Of a stretch of 64,000 nucleotides of DNA, positions 32,061 through 43,601 are shown piece after piece. A program made the position numbers and the translations under genes. The notes beneath the pieces are model-generated. The model was not told the origin of the DNA and searched no databases. It saw only the letters and a list, made by a program, of their open reading frames with translations. The stretch comes from Zhengitettix transpicula (taxonomy: Eukaryota; Arthropoda; Insecta; Orthoptera; Tetrigidae): assembly GCA_037074705.1 (NCBI GenBank), contig CM073596.1, forward strand, positions 28,246,001 through 28,310,000, written 5' to 3'. How positions within the stretch are numbered: the first letter of the stretch is position 1; each line of letters begins with the position of its first letter.

Positions 32061-32151
32061 GTAATTTGTATACTTTTAAAACAGTCAATTTAAAATTCAG
32101 ACAATTCTAGCATATCAACTATAAGAAAACATTTTGTCATCTGAATATTAG

Positions 32152-32458
32152 ACAGAGATCAATATTTAAACATCTGCTGTAGCGAGAGTATTTCCAGTGG
32201 CATATCAGCGGAGGAAATTAAACAGTTTGCGTATAGGACCCTCATTATTTTTACTACCTAATCTGGACTCTACGTCAGTCACCCACGTCAAAGCGGCCAT
32301 GTAATGTGTGTCATTGGACGATTATAGACCTATTAATGGCTTCCCCCATTCCGCTGACCAATCAGGAAACGATTAAACTGAAAGTCGCCGCCGTGGAATA
32401 TGTCGCGACAAACAAGCTGGAAGATTGTTGATAATTATCGTCGTCCCCCGTTAATTCT
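32152..32458 (+). repeat. Duplicated CCAAT-rich segment, unit 1
   Basis: Starts CAGAGATCAATATTTAAACA and is matched by 32628-32955 (period about 476 bp). Shared blocks include AAAGCGGCCATG, TCATTGGACGATTAT and CCGCTGACCAATCAGGA. GACCAATCAG at 32356-32365 and the reverse ATTGG at 32313 are CCAAT-box (NF-Y type) cores. Confidence 0.75.
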
Positions 32459-32627
32459 TGGAGAAACAGAGTGGAATTGTTGAAAAGGGATTCTTCTGTC
32501 ATGTGGGAATGAATGTTAAGCAACATTTGAACTGCAACTTTTATTGTTTATTACGTTTCTCTGCGTTTAAGCTGTATTAGCGTATCATTGGACTGTTCTC
32601 TCGTCCCTTCCTGTTTCTCTGACCAAT

Positions 32628-32955
32628 CAGAGATCAATATTTAAACATCTGTCATGGCGAGAGTATTTATACAGGGACATCATTGGAAGGAATTTGACTG
32701 TTTACGGATTGGCTCCACATTTTTTGTACTGGCCAATCTAGACTCGACGTCAAGCTCGCTCCACTCCGTCAAAGCGGCCATGAATCTCAAGAAATGTTTG
32801 TCATTGGACGATTATCGACATGTTATAGGATTCCTTCATTCCGCTGACCAATCAGGATGCAATTACAGTGTATCACACCCTGAATGCCGCTGAGAAAAAT
32901 GTCGGGGGCAGATTATTTATAAGACTGTCGATTATTACCGTCGTCCTTTTATCAA
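32628..32955 (+). repeat. Duplicated CCAAT-rich segment, unit 2
   Basis: Second unit with the same blocks. Further CCAAT/ATTGG cores lie at 32587, 32621-32630, 32709, 32803 and 32846-32855. The units differ by substitutions and small indels, while the CCAAT-containing blocks are the best kept. A 79-codon open frame at 32654-32893 is not shared by unit 1 and is probably incidental. Confidence 0.75.
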
Positions 32956-33660
32956 TATTAAAATGAGAGATATCTAGTATCTTATTTTGAGAAGAATTAA
33001 AATTTTATTAACCTAAGATCGAGTTTATAATCTGTTTTAAAGTAAGGCTACTTTAAAGTTTCAGGATGGAAGAAAGACTCGGGAACCTCCCGCTTACTAA
33101 GTGCCTTTGTTTGAGTTTTCTTTTAGTTAATTTTATTATCGGGAAGCAGTAATATTTTAATAAAATATTAAATTCTTATCTGTATATTTAATCGGACTAT
33201 TTATAATCGTTATCTTTCTAAAATAAATTTTTTTAATGTTTTTCGTCAAACAATAAATAATTTTGTTTTAAAATTCCCTTATACTTACAGACTTGAACCA
33301 ACACTACTACAAACTGTTCAGCAGACCAACAAAGTTTCTCACTGGGATGTTTCTTATCCATAATATTTATCTCAAAATTTTAATCAGTAGTTATTAACTT
33401 ATAGTCATATATAATTTTAATATAACGATTCAATGTTAATTAAGTCATCAAAAAAATTTTAAACGTGTAGTTTTAATTTTTTATTAATGACACAGCATTT
33501 CATCTCGAAGTTGGGGACCATTCCAGGTGTTACAGTATTATTATTTATTATTTCTAAATCTCCGCCTGTATACATAATATACATTGAGTCACAATATTTT
33601 TATAATTATAAGTATTACTTTTTTTATTGGCTCTCATTCGTTTCAACGAACATACCAGTG
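32956..33660. other. AT-rich non-coding stretch
   Basis: No supported feature. Confidence 0.4.
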
Positions 33661-33806
33661 TAATTGAAGCCCGGGGTCCCTAGTTAACCCTTGGCTACCT
33701 TCTTCTACCCTTCCACATCCCCCCTTTTAAATACATTCCTATGCTATTAAAGGGGAGTTGCCACCACATGGATTATCCTCGTGTAGCCTGACCTAAAAAA
33801 AAAATC
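33661..33806 (+). repeat. A-tailed hairpin repeat, 3' fragment
   Basis: Only the last 140 bp of the family, from GCCCGGGGTCCCTAGTTAAC to the A10 tail. First of three head-to-tail copies. Confidence 0.8.
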
Positions 33807-33814
33807 GTCCGCTA

Positions 33815-34372
33815 TTCAAGGAACATGAAGGAAGACTGCGAGAGGATTCTCTCGCAGGTGAACCTTCCCAGAGACCTCTGGCAGAGGCTACCTTTGGGGA
33901 TGCCTTCACATCTTTCTGGTTATTTGAACTAAGGTTCCCACATGCCGAGGCTCCTCGGTCTGTTTTGAGAGGTGTATGTTCCGGGGTCGCAGACCTTGGG
34001 CATACGGTAAGAGTTGTCGGCTATTCCTATTGGAATAGTCGGCCGGCTGCTTCCTAAACCGGTCAAGGCACGGCGAGGGGAAAGCTGCGATCCCACAGCT
34101 AACCCCTCTCCCGCCATCGGAAGGGCGTGGGACAAGTACCAAATGCCCAGCCTACCTGATGCAGGTTTATCCAGGGGTTTTCCCCGCATCATTTTTAGGC
34201 GAATTGCCGGGTAGGATCCTTAAACCATAGCCCGGGGGCCCTAGTTAACCCTTGGATACCTTCCTCTACCCTTTCGCATCCCCCCTTTCAAATCCCTTTC
34301 CTATGCTATAAGAGGGGAGTTGCCACTATGTGGATTACCCTGTACATAGCCTGTCTACACCTCAAAAAAAAT
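33815..34372 (+). repeat. A-tailed hairpin repeat, near full-length copy
   Basis: Begins with the complete 5' hairpin (GCGAGAG/CTCTCGC at about 33839-33856) and runs to CCTGTCTACACCTC plus A8. All family blocks are present. Confidence 0.85.
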
Positions 34373-34620
34373 TCAAGGAACCCTGTGAGAGAATTCTCTC
34401 GCAGGTGAACCTTCCCAAAGAGCTCTGGTGGAGGCTGTCTTTGGGGATGCCTTCTCCTCTCTCTGTTTTTTTAAGTAAGGTTCCCACAAGCCGAGGAACC
34501 TCGGCCTGTTCTGAGAGACCTTGGGCATGCAGTTAAAGGTTTCCTCTGTTTCTATTGGAATGGTCGGCCAGCTGCCTCCTAAACTGGTCGTTTACCCTAT
34601 ACATAGCCTGTCTACACCTT
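34373..34620 (+). repeat. A-tailed hairpin repeat, internally deleted copy
   Basis: Keeps the 5' hairpin and the CCGAGGAACCTCGG palindrome, then jumps from CCTAAACTGGTCG directly to TTTACCCTATACATAGCCTG, losing about 300 bp. It has no clear A tail. Confidence 0.8.
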
Positions 34621-35669
34621 CTTCTTCTACATTTAATGAAACTTTTATTTCAAACCTTATGGTTGCGTATTCTATGTAGTTAATGTTATAATCAACTTAA
34701 ATGACTTAATTAGTGTAATATTAAAGAGAAAATAATAACGATAGTAAAATGGAATATTGAGAAATAAATTGGAGGTGTGAGGCTGAAATAGGAACGCTTA
34801 ACATATTTGTTTCTCTAACTCATCCACTTCAAAGTTGAGAAAAATTAGAGCAAGCTCTGAGGAACGAAGTTATTTACACAGACTCGCTATAATTACAAAT
34901 ACAGCCTGACGTCAGGAATAAAATGCTGTGGGTTCCAAAAAAAAAAAGTGTGCCATGTGCCCGGGATAAAGGCTATCTACTTTGTGTGTGAAGTTGGGAC
35001 CTTGTTTCTTCCGATCTTTGTTATTTCCTTTGTAAAGAAAGGAGGCCGTCAGCAATAAAGCCGGCAATTCAAGACCGCAGATGTTTCGCGGATGTCCTCA
35101 AGGCACTAAACGTCTGTGTAATCACTTTCTAGCAACATGAAGCTATTTTTGTGCGTTTAACGAGAAACTGCCTCCGTTTCTTTGAGACGGATGTTAACTT
35201 TAATGGTACACAGTTTATTTGCGGTGAGTGACTTTCTACATGAAAGACGGTCCTTACTATCGTTTCAAGTGTCTTACTGCCGAAAATATCGTTTCGGTAC
35301 AGAACAACTTGTCTCTCGTCACAGAATTTCAGTTAGAACTGAATCAAATGTGAACAGATTACTCAATAATAACAAATCTTGCTGATTCCCCGAGCAAAAA
35401 GGAAAGTAATGAGAAGACAGATGTGAAACAAAAAATATTTCATTAATAGAAATCTAATATTACTCTTTCGTATGACACATTTTCGACGTTAGTAACCACA
35501 AGTGGCAGCTGGCGCGTAATAAAGAGATGAGGCTCATTATTCAATAAGTCTTTGAGGCGTATCTGGGCGGATGGAAGCTGCACCCGAAAGATTTGTGTAT
35601 CCTGTTTCACACAGAGAATTTTCTACAATAGCCATTTATTCAATATTAATTTACACATTTTATTGTTTA
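34621..35669. other. Non-coding stretch, nothing recognised
   Basis: No gene, RNA or repeat recognised; an A11 run lies near 34937. Confidence 0.4.
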
Positions 35670-36453
35670 TTAGCTGGGTTCCCGGCATTTCCCGTGTACT
35701 TATTTATATATACACGAAAAAGTATTTCATTCTGTATTAATATTTAGTCAAGAAGTGATTTAACCTAAATCTAACTGTTCCTATTTCCGTGCATACTTTC
35801 GACCGATACAACATTAATTGAACAGCTTTGAAATACATTGAATTTTATTGCATCAATCCCAACAAACATACTTCCGAATTTATTTACGATTAGAATACTT
35901 AAATATACTCCTTGAGTATTGCAGGATATAATTATCCCACAGTCTTCAGACATTACGAAAGATTTAATTGAAGATATTGTTAGCTAGATTCACAATGTAA
36001 ACAAATGGTCGCCATATTGGAGTCACTAATATGGCGCGATAATTAACTTACATTTTCCGCAAGGATCGTAAAGTATTTCGTATTGTTTTTATCATCATTC
36101 TATGGGATATTTCTGGATAATACTTTTTATTCAATCAAAATATTTCTGCTGTATTTCATTACCTGAATAGAAACTATTTCCTTTGCCCGTCGCCTAGAAA
36201 CGTCTCTCTCTCTTGCGCGTGACGTCATGGTCTCTTGGCGCGCAGTAATTTAACTCAATATGTTCAAAATTTTAAATTATAATCCTTTCTACCTTTATGC
36301 TATGGGTTTCTCACTCCCACAGTACCGGTTTTCGACTTTGGCAGAATATGTGTACCTATTTTTGTTGCATTTTGTCCACGAGTAAAAATTTGTATAGAGA
36401 TTAACGTAAATACATACATGCATACAAATATACATCCTTTTTTACTATACAGA
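35670..36453 (-). mobile_element. Helitron-like non-autonomous element, long subfamily (784 bp)
   Basis: Minus orientation: 5' end A|TCTGTATAGTAAAAAAGG at 36453 and 3' end GGGAACCCAGCTAA|T at 35670, still fitting CTRR. It contains the same extra internal block as the 715-bp copy. No coding capacity. Confidence 0.78.
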
Positions 36454-36959
36454 TTTTGTTTTTCACAATCAAGCGGTATTTAATTCTATTATTAGCCGTA
36501 AAACCAAGTCAATTATTTATGCTTTTATTTAGGAAATTTTAAAATTCATTGATTTGTCTTGGATTAATTTTAACGCAATCAACTATATTTTGTCGACTGT
36601 TATTCAGGATTATTTATGTTGACATATGCTTATAATTATTATGACAGTTGTATTTTAATCATATTGCGCCATAATTAATTTATTCTGGGTTTTAAATTTC
36701 TTGGCAATGGTGATAAAAAATTTATTATTGAGATTAATCGGGTGTTGCATTGTCTTGGAGTAAAAAAAAAGTGAGAAAGAAAAAATAAATTGAATGAACA
36801 GCCGGGAAACAAGAAAAACAGAATGAAAGAGGCAGGTCAAAGACGTGAATGACCGTCTAGAAGGTCAGAAAAAAGATGTGGAGACATACTCCAAGCGAGA
36901 AAAACGATGGAAAGAAGAAGAACAGAAAGAGAGATGCAGTCTGCAAGCAACAAGTGAAG
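36454..36959. other. AT-rich then purine-rich stretch
   Basis: 36760-36990 is strongly purine-rich on the plus strand; open frames there read as low-complexity Lys/Arg/Glu. No gene recognised. Confidence 0.4.
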
Positions 36960-37110
36960 AATCGTCAGGAAATTCAAAAAAAGATTTTCAGACAAAAAAA
37001 AAGTGATAATGTAAATACCACACAACGTTTCTGGGATCCTTGTCTCTTTCCTCAGGTGCGAAGAAGAGACAAGAGCGACACCACTGCACTTGTATTTATA
37101 TTATCACTCT
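36960..37110 (-). repeat. Repeat fragment with hammerhead-like core, copy 4
   Basis: The minus strand reads CACCTGAGGAAAGAGACAAG, then GATCCCA, then GAAACGTTGTGTGGTATTTA. The motif has the same layout as copies 1-3, and the flanking sequence is closest to the copy at 12.1 kb. Confidence 0.5.
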
Positions 37111-38084
37111 TTTGTCTGAATGGGCTACTTTTATTATTAAGAAAATAATTAGTTTCACTTGTTTAAAAATATATAAATTAATTATATATTTTTTTGGAAT
37201 CCCAGTAGTGGAGTAGTTTAATTTATTCCAATATTTTATCCACAAACTCAAGTCCCATGAATGAGTATATTTTTTCTATTGATGTATTTGACTAATTTCT
37301 ACTCAACAAGGTGAGTTTCTGGTCCCTCAGAATTTTTATTATGAGTGCTGCTATTACTCAAAACATTTTTCCTTGTCATTATTTCACTTTTTCAACACGT
37401 AATGTGTGCAAAAGTTGCTTTAATAGCTTCATATTAAGACTATGCGGCGGTCGTAAATATTTAAAGCAACTCTCCGTCAGGTATCTCTGTCTGCGTTAGC
37501 TGGAAGTTTTCCGGGAGTTTCTACTCGGGGGTGATGGAACCTAACGAGAATTTCGCGGCGTAATATTTTGCGGAATTAATTGCTGCGCACGACGCTGGCG
37601 TGTTAATAGATTTGTGGATTGTAGTGGAAGTTGTAATTGGAGGCGCACGTGTTCCCCCAGGGGAGCTCTGAGAGGCAGCTTCCCTCTCTCTTAAATATGG
37701 TTATTGTTATGCCCTCCAAAGCAAGCAGTTCGTGGGGATGCGTTGCCTCTAAATTCAGGGAGGCTGTTTGTCTCCTGAAGCAGTCTCCCCGTCCCCCCTC
37801 CACAGCCTACAATATATTTCTTATCCTTACAACCTGCTTACTTCGCTACATTCCACAATATTCTTATTATAAAATTCCTGAATGGTACATTTTTAAAACC
37901 TGATAGGACGATGGCATTTTAAATTTTTTTTTTTTGTAATTCTGTGAAGAATGATTTCTTCGAGTACGAGATAAGAATCTATTAAATTGAGCCAATAAAA
38001 GAAACAAAATGTGCACAGTGCATTTTTTTTCAGCAATTTGTTAAGTGGAGTTATTAAAAGAATTTTTTTTTGGGAGGGGGGGGG
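37111..38084. other. Non-coding stretch, nothing recognised
   Basis: 37440-37800 is richer in GC with no known domain or repeat; 38062-38090 is a T/G homopolymer-rich junction next to the following repeat. Confidence 0.35.
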
Positions 38085-38425
38085 GGGCGTGGGGGAATAG
38101 GGTACATGAGGGTAATCCACTTGGTGGCAACTTCCCTTTAATACCATAGGAAGGATTTGAAAGGGGGGATGATGAAACGTGGAGGAAGGTAGCCGAGGGT
38201 TAACCAGGACCCCCGGTCTATAGTTTAAGGATCCTAAACCGCATTCGTCTAAAAGTAATGCTGGACAAACCCTAGAAAAAACTGCATCGGTTAGGTCGGG
38301 CATTTCGTACTTGTCCCGGAAGGGACTTTTCTGTGGGGTCGAAGGTTTCCCTCGCCGTGCCTTGACCGGTTTAGGAGGCAGCTGCCCGACTATTCCAATA
38401 GGAACCTTAGTTAAAAAAAAACAGA
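38085..38425 (-). repeat. A-tailed hairpin repeat, minus copy 1 of 3 in a row
   Basis: From the GGGTACATGAGGGTAATCCA end to CCAATAGGAACCTTAGTTAA. Blocks between the GAATAG and the AAGGTT regions are lost. Confidence 0.8.
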
Positions 38426-38882
38426 GATATGTGATTTTTTTTAGAGTAACAGGCTACATGAGGGTAACCCACGTTGTGGCAACTCCCCTTTAATAGCATA
38501 AGAAAAGATTTGAAAGGGGGGATGATGAAGCGTGGAGGAAGGAAAGCGAGGGTTAACTAGGATCCCCGGTCAATAGTTTAAGGATCCAACCCCGCATTCG
38601 TCTAAAAGTAATGCAGGACAAACCCTATAAAAATCTGTATCAGGTAGGTCGGGCATTAGGTACTTGTCCCACGCCCTTCCGATAGTGGGAGAGGGGTTTG
38701 CTGTGGGGACGCAGCATTCCCTTCTCCGTGCCTCGACCAGCTTAGGAGGCAGCTGACCGACTGTTCCAAAAGAAACAGTATGCCCAAGATCTGTGACCTT
38801 GGAACATAGCCTCTCAAAGTAGGCTGTGGTGCCTCGGCTTGTTGGAACTTTAGTTCAAATATGAAGAGAGGAAAATGCGCAT
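38426..38882 (-). repeat. A-tailed hairpin repeat, minus copy 2 of 3 in a row
   Basis: Starts with a T8 run (tail) and the GAGTAACAGGCTACATGAGG end and continues to GGAACTTTAGTTCAAATATG. It follows the previous copy in the same orientation. Confidence 0.82.
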
Positions 38883-39303
38883 TTTTTTCTCTTTTTTTAA
38901 TTGTGTAGTCAGGTTATGTATAGGGTAATCCACATAGTAGCAACTCCCCTCTTATAGCATAGGAAAACGATTTGAAAGGTGGGATGCGGAAGGGTGGAGG
39001 AAGGTAGCCAAGGGTTAACTAGGGCCCCCGGGCTGTGGTTTAAGGATCCTACCCGGCAATTCGACTAAAAGTGTTGCAGGGAAAACCCTAGAAAAACATG
39101 CATCAGGTAGGTCGGGCATTCTGTACTTGTCCCACGCCCTTCCGATGGCGGGAGAGGGGTTAGCTGTGGGGACGCAGCTTTCCCCTCACTGTGCCTTGAC
39201 CAATTTAGAAGGCAAATGGCCGACCAAAGATGTGAATCCCAAAGTTAGTCCCTTCCGTTTCTCCTACAAGGTTTTACCCGCTAGAGAATAACCGTCGCAG
39301 GGA
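38883..39303 (-). repeat. A-tailed hairpin repeat, minus copy 3 of 3 in a row
   Basis: T7 run, then the GTGTAGTCAGGTTATGTATA end variant; the body extends to the 5' hairpin region near 39303, with a deletion between GGCCGACC and the CATCCCCAAAG-like block. Confidence 0.8.
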
Positions 39304-40448
39304 GATTTTTTCTTCTCATATAAGAATGTTTTGTACAATTTCATTTATAATCCTTGACCTTTTATTACCGAATGAGAAAAATTGAAAATATTTTCACCGA
39401 GTTGCCTTAATCAATGAAAATGGTAACAAAACATTTTCTTGTTGCAACAGACTCAGATAACAAACTCACGTCCTCTGCGGATAGTAAACGTGCATTTATT
39501 TAATAGAAATAATTTATGCTTATATACAGTAACATTATCACGTGTATATTAACCAAATTAATAAAAAAAATCTGAATTTAAATTCATCGATCCAAATTAT
39601 ATTTGGTAATTCAATTTCATGTATGGGGGCACCGATGCGTCAATTCATTTTAAGAGCAGATTTCTGAAAAGCACTGAAATGAGCTTTATCTCCAGCCCTC
39701 AGCCTCAGGACAATTCCTTGATAGGAATTAAGATGTCAGTAGAGGACTCGACCCCGCCTGTCTGTATCTGTCTCAAGCACCTTCGACTTAGTCGTTAAAA
39801 CTTTTCGCTGGAAATGTACTAAAGTTCATTAATTTTAAATTGCCTTTCGAAGCCTCTCTAATTAATGCCTCCGATGTCGATATATTGAGTTTTCTGTTAA
39901 TTTCAGTTGAGGAATGTTCCAAATCATCCGGCACAGAGTGTTCATTTAATACCGGTAGCTCTGAGTTATCCAATTAAAGGGGTAATTACATATTTAAAGG
40001 ATCACCAGTTTTTAATTTTTGTAATTTTCATCCCCACTAAAAATCCTTTTTAAGGTAGAAATATTATGTAAATTGCTACTGATTTAAGGAGAATAAAAAT
40101 CAGTCGTAAGAAATAGGACTGTTGCAGTAAGATTGTGGGAGTAGTTGTCAATATAATATTCATTTAATTAAGCTGTAGAAAATTTTATAATAAATAAAAT
40201 GATACTGCTATTATATTTAATATATAATTGGGTAAAAACACGTTAAATAAAGATTATTTTAACAAAACCGTAAATTTTAAATTTAGAAAAAAAAAACGTT
40301 CGGCCTTTAAGTATGTCCATTTTAGAATTTTGGAATTTAAATTTAGCCTACTAAAACTATTGGCTACACCAAATCTAAGAGTTTAAAATTTACTAAAATC
40401 TTTTATCTGCTGTTTTTATGTCCCACTTTTAATCCTTTCTACCAAAGT
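39304..40448. other. AT-rich non-coding stretch
   Basis: No supported feature; the open frames are short and unrecognised. Confidence 0.4.
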
Positions 40449-40800
40449 AATACATTTTTTTTAGAACAACAGGCTACATGAGGGTAATCCACGTGGTGGC
40501 AACTTCCCTTTAATAGCATAGGAAGGGATTTGAAAGGCAGGATGCGCAGGGGTAACGAATGCCCCGGGGCTATAGTTTAAGGATCCTACCCGTGATTTGC
40601 CAAAACTGATGCAGGAGAAACCCTAGAAAACCTGCATCAGACATGTCGGGATTTGGGTACTTGCCCCACGCCCTTCCGATGGGCGAGAGGGGCTTCCTGT
40701 GGGGACGCAGCATTCCCTACCCCGCGTCCCGACCAGTTTAGGAGGCAGCTAGCCGACTGTTCCAATGTGCCAAGGATCCTCGGCTTGTGGGAAACTTAGG
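40449..40800 (-). repeat. A-tailed hairpin repeat, minus copy 1 of 3 in a row
   Basis: T8 run, AGAACAACAGGCTACATGAG end, body to the CTCGGCTTGTGGGAAACTTA block, with the GAATAGCGG to GCCCAAGG segment deleted. Confidence 0.82.
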
Positions 40801-41340
40801 TAATAGGCTACATGAGGGTAATCCACGTTGGGCAACTCCCCTTTAATGGCATAAGAAGGGATTTGAAAAGGGGAATGCGGAAGGGTAGAGGAAGGTAGCC
40901 AAGGGTTAACTAGGGCCCCCGGGCTATATTTTAAGGATCCTACCCGGCATTCGCCTAAAAGTAATGCAGGGAAAACCGTAGAAAAACCTGCATTAGGTAG
41001 GTCGGGCATTGGGTTCTTGTCCCACGCCCTTCCGATAGCGGGAGAGGAGTTTGCTGTGGGGACGCAGCATTCCCTTCTCCGTGCCTTGACCAGTTTAGGA
41101 GGCAGCTGGCCGACTATTCCAATGGGAATAGCGGACAACTCTTACCGTATGCCCAAGGTCTGTGACCCCGAAACATTCACCTCTCAGAACAGGCCGATGT
41201 GCCTCGGCTTGTGGGAACCTTAGTTCAAAAACGGAGAGGAAAAGGCATCCCCAAAGGTAGCCCCTTCGTATCTCTCCTATATGGTCCTGCCTTCGAGAGA
41301 ATAGCCCTCTCAGGTACTGCCTACGAGAGAATAGTCCTCA
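40801..41340 (-). repeat. A-tailed hairpin repeat, minus copy 2 of 3 in a row (near full length)
   Basis: Complete body plus the 5' region with repeated CGAGAGAATAG blocks near 41293-41330. The copy is well preserved; open frames of 129 codons (minus) and 68 codons (plus) run through it and recur in other copies. Confidence 0.85.
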
Positions 41341-41645
41341 CAGTCTATTTTACATCCCTATTTTTTTTTAGGGCAATAGGCTACGTGAGGGTAATCCACT
41401 TAGGGCAACTCCCCTTTAATAGCATAGGAAGGGATTTGAAAGGGGGGATGCGGAAGGGTAGAGGAAGGTAGCTAAGGGTTAACTAGGACCCCCGGGCTAT
41501 ATTTTAAGGATCCTACCCGGCATTCGCCTAAAGGAATGCAGGGAAAACCTTAGAAAAACCTGCATCGGGTAGGTCGGGCATTGAGTACTTGTCCCACGCC
41601 CTTCCGATAGCGGGATAGGAGTTTGCTGTGGGGACCCTAAATTGG
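41341..41645 (-). repeat. A-tailed hairpin repeat, minus copy 3 of 3 in a row
   Basis: T8 run, AGGGCAATAGGCTACGTGAG end, body up to the TTTGCTGTGGGGACC block, then 5' truncated. Confidence 0.82.
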
Positions 41646-42194
41646 AGACCACAATTTCAATAAGCTTATTACAATACAAGTGTATGAGTGATAATATAAA
41701 ATTCAAGGGAAGAATTGAGTTTCAAGTATTTAAATAAGACAGATTACCTCCTGTCAATTTCTGATGACTGAATCATGTATTCTTATAATTGTATATGATT
41801 ATTTTGTAGTTTATTAAATGATTGGGTATAGGTGCTTTTAGTCCTATTTGGGAGGATTAATAATTTTCCTAAGGCAGTGCAAAGGACGAAATTCATATAA
41901 TACTTGGTGGTATCTTATCTGGTATTTTATTATGTCGGAATACGTAGTATAACTGCAATGATCGTATCGTTTCAGAAGCATGAAATGTTTGTAAGCATTG
42001 TTACAGGGAATTTGTAATTACTTGTGACTGATTGATAGTGAACCGACATGAACAAGATATTTGTTTCTCCAAAGTCTTCTGAATGTTAATCATCCGTAAA
42101 AGAAGGTACATACGAACGTAAGAATCGTAATATTTTATTATACGATTGTATCAGTTCATTCAAGTCACGGTCTTAACAATCAATCAGTTCTAAT
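41646..42194. other. AT-rich non-coding stretch
   Basis: No supported feature. Confidence 0.4.
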
Positions 42195-42560
42195 TGACCG
42201 TCCATGATGACGACCCGTCACAGCCGCAGCCAATAGGTTCGTCACGCTGTAATTCATAACGTGACGTCATCGTTTAAGACGTGAAGAAGATGAGTGTGTA
42301 ATGAAGATGTTATCCCTCGCAGGTTGTTTGGAAGCTTTGCGTCGTGACGCCAGGGCGAGTGATTTGTGCGCGGGGCGCCTTAATTACCGCTTCATTTCCA
42401 CCAATATTTATGAACTCGTTTTCGAGCGGACAGAGAGCTCTTGCGGGCGGCGTGACAAGGCAAGTGAGCTGTAATTAACAGGTGCGTTTCTCGGAGACTA
42501 GTGACCTTTCGTCTATCTGTGTGGGAATGGCTCTTCGGATAGAATCGGGTTGCAGTTACC
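42195..42560. promoter_or_regulatory. GC-rich single-copy island with CRE and homeodomain motifs
   Basis: Contains a full CRE TGACGTCA (42262-42269), a CCAAT box near 42220, TTAATTA and GTAATTA homeodomain cores (near 42380 and 42473), TTTATGA near 42407 and an E-box-like CAGGTG near 42480. No open frame with a known domain and no repeat match within the window. Regulatory function is inference. Confidence 0.35.
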
Positions 42561-42779
42561 AGGAGAGGCCATTCCTGTGGTTTTAACAGCGGGGGAAACG
42601 GATTTGGTGATCATGATCACGACCAACTCAGAGTTCTACTGGTAAGCTGCTCCGACTGCCACTGGTAGGAGCAAGCAAAAAAACACAGTTGACTATGTAA
42701 AGTTTTTCTGCGTAGAGATATAAAGGATCGTTCAGAGATATTAAAACGTCATATCTTCAAACAAAGACAATATGCCCAA
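42561..42779. other. Non-coding stretch
   Basis: Nothing recognised before the LINE target duplication. Confidence 0.4.
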
Positions 42780-42793
42780 TGAGACTAAAACAA
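42780..42793. repeat. Target-site duplication of the RTE-type fragment, left
   Basis: TGAGACTAAAACAA, identical to 43588-43601. Confidence 0.85.
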
Positions 42794-43587
42794 CGTACAT
42801 ACACCCTGGCGTTACAGCCCTTGTAGGGCTAGAGCCTGCCTCTCTTCTATCTCTTGTTTTCCTCCTCCATCCTCTTGTGTCCAACTCCTTCATATCTTCC
42901 TCTACATTCTCCACCCATTTCTTTCTAGGTTTTGCCTACACACCTTCTTCCTCCTGGTTTCCCTTTCCATATCCTTTGTAGTAGGGTTCCCTCCTCACTC
43001 CTTTCCACATGCCCTGCCCATGTAAGTCTTGCACTCCTTATGAAGCTCACAATTTGGGGGGTCACCATAGAGTTCTTCGTTAGTTCTGATTCTCCATTTC
43101 ATACATAGGCCCATAAATTCTTCGTAGGATTTTTCTTTCCCATTCTGCTATTCTGAATTCGTCGCACCTCAGCATACACCAGGTTTCTGCTGCATAGGTC
43201 ACTACTGATTTAATTACAGTTTTATAAATCTTTACCTTTCCCTTTTTTTGAAAGGTATTGAGGTTTCAAAAGAGGAAGTAGGGCCCAGTAACATCTTTTC
43301 CCCGTTTGTAGTCGTTCTCTAATTTCTTCTCCTATTGTACTATTTTCTGTTACTACTGAACCCAAGTATTTAAAACTCTGAACCCTATCGAAATTGAAGT
43401 TCTGTATGGAGATGTTAGTAACATTTGTCCATCTTTCCTCCTTCCTAGATGCAATCATATACTTTGTTTTTCTCATATTCACCCTCAGCCCTAATTTAGC
43501 TCCTTCCTGTTCCAATTGGGTGAACCTTAATTGTAATTCTTGGGCTGATCTGCTGATTAATACAATGTCATCTGCATATGCCAATAG
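42794..43587 (-). mobile_element. 5'-truncated RTE-type non-LTR retrotransposon
   Basis: A 794-bp insertion flanked by a 14-bp direct repeat. On the minus strand it begins inside the reverse transcriptase just before the YADD box and runs to the element 3' end, AAGGGCTGTAACGCCAGGGT, with no poly(A) tail, as is usual for RTE elements. Severe 5' truncation explains the missing endonuclease. Confidence 0.85.
42860..43584 (-). pseudogene. Reverse transcriptase C-terminal remnant (RTE-type)
   Basis: The frame is open from MAYADDIVLI (catalytic YADD box) for 120 codons to 43222, with FKYLGSVVTEN and EIRERLQTGKRCYWALLPLL, typical of RTE-type enzymes. Similarity continues past the stop in shifted frames: KIYKTVIKSVVTYAAETW, then ERKILRRIYGP, then a WRIRTNEELYGDP-like part and HVERSEEGTLLQRIWKGKPG. 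At least two frameshifts break it. It is not functional. Confidence 0.85.
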
Positions 43588-43601
43588 TGAGACTAAAACA
43601 A
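43588..43601. repeat. Target-site duplication of the RTE-type fragment, right
   Basis: TGAGACTAAAACAA, exact match to the left copy. Confidence 0.85.

Noticed and set aside
32654..32893. 79-codon frame in the duplicated CCAAT segment.
   Set aside because: The frame is not kept in the paired unit, so it is unlikely to be coding.
36837..37148. 90-codon Lys/Arg-rich frame.
   Set aside because: It is a translation of a purine-rich tract and of a repeat fragment.
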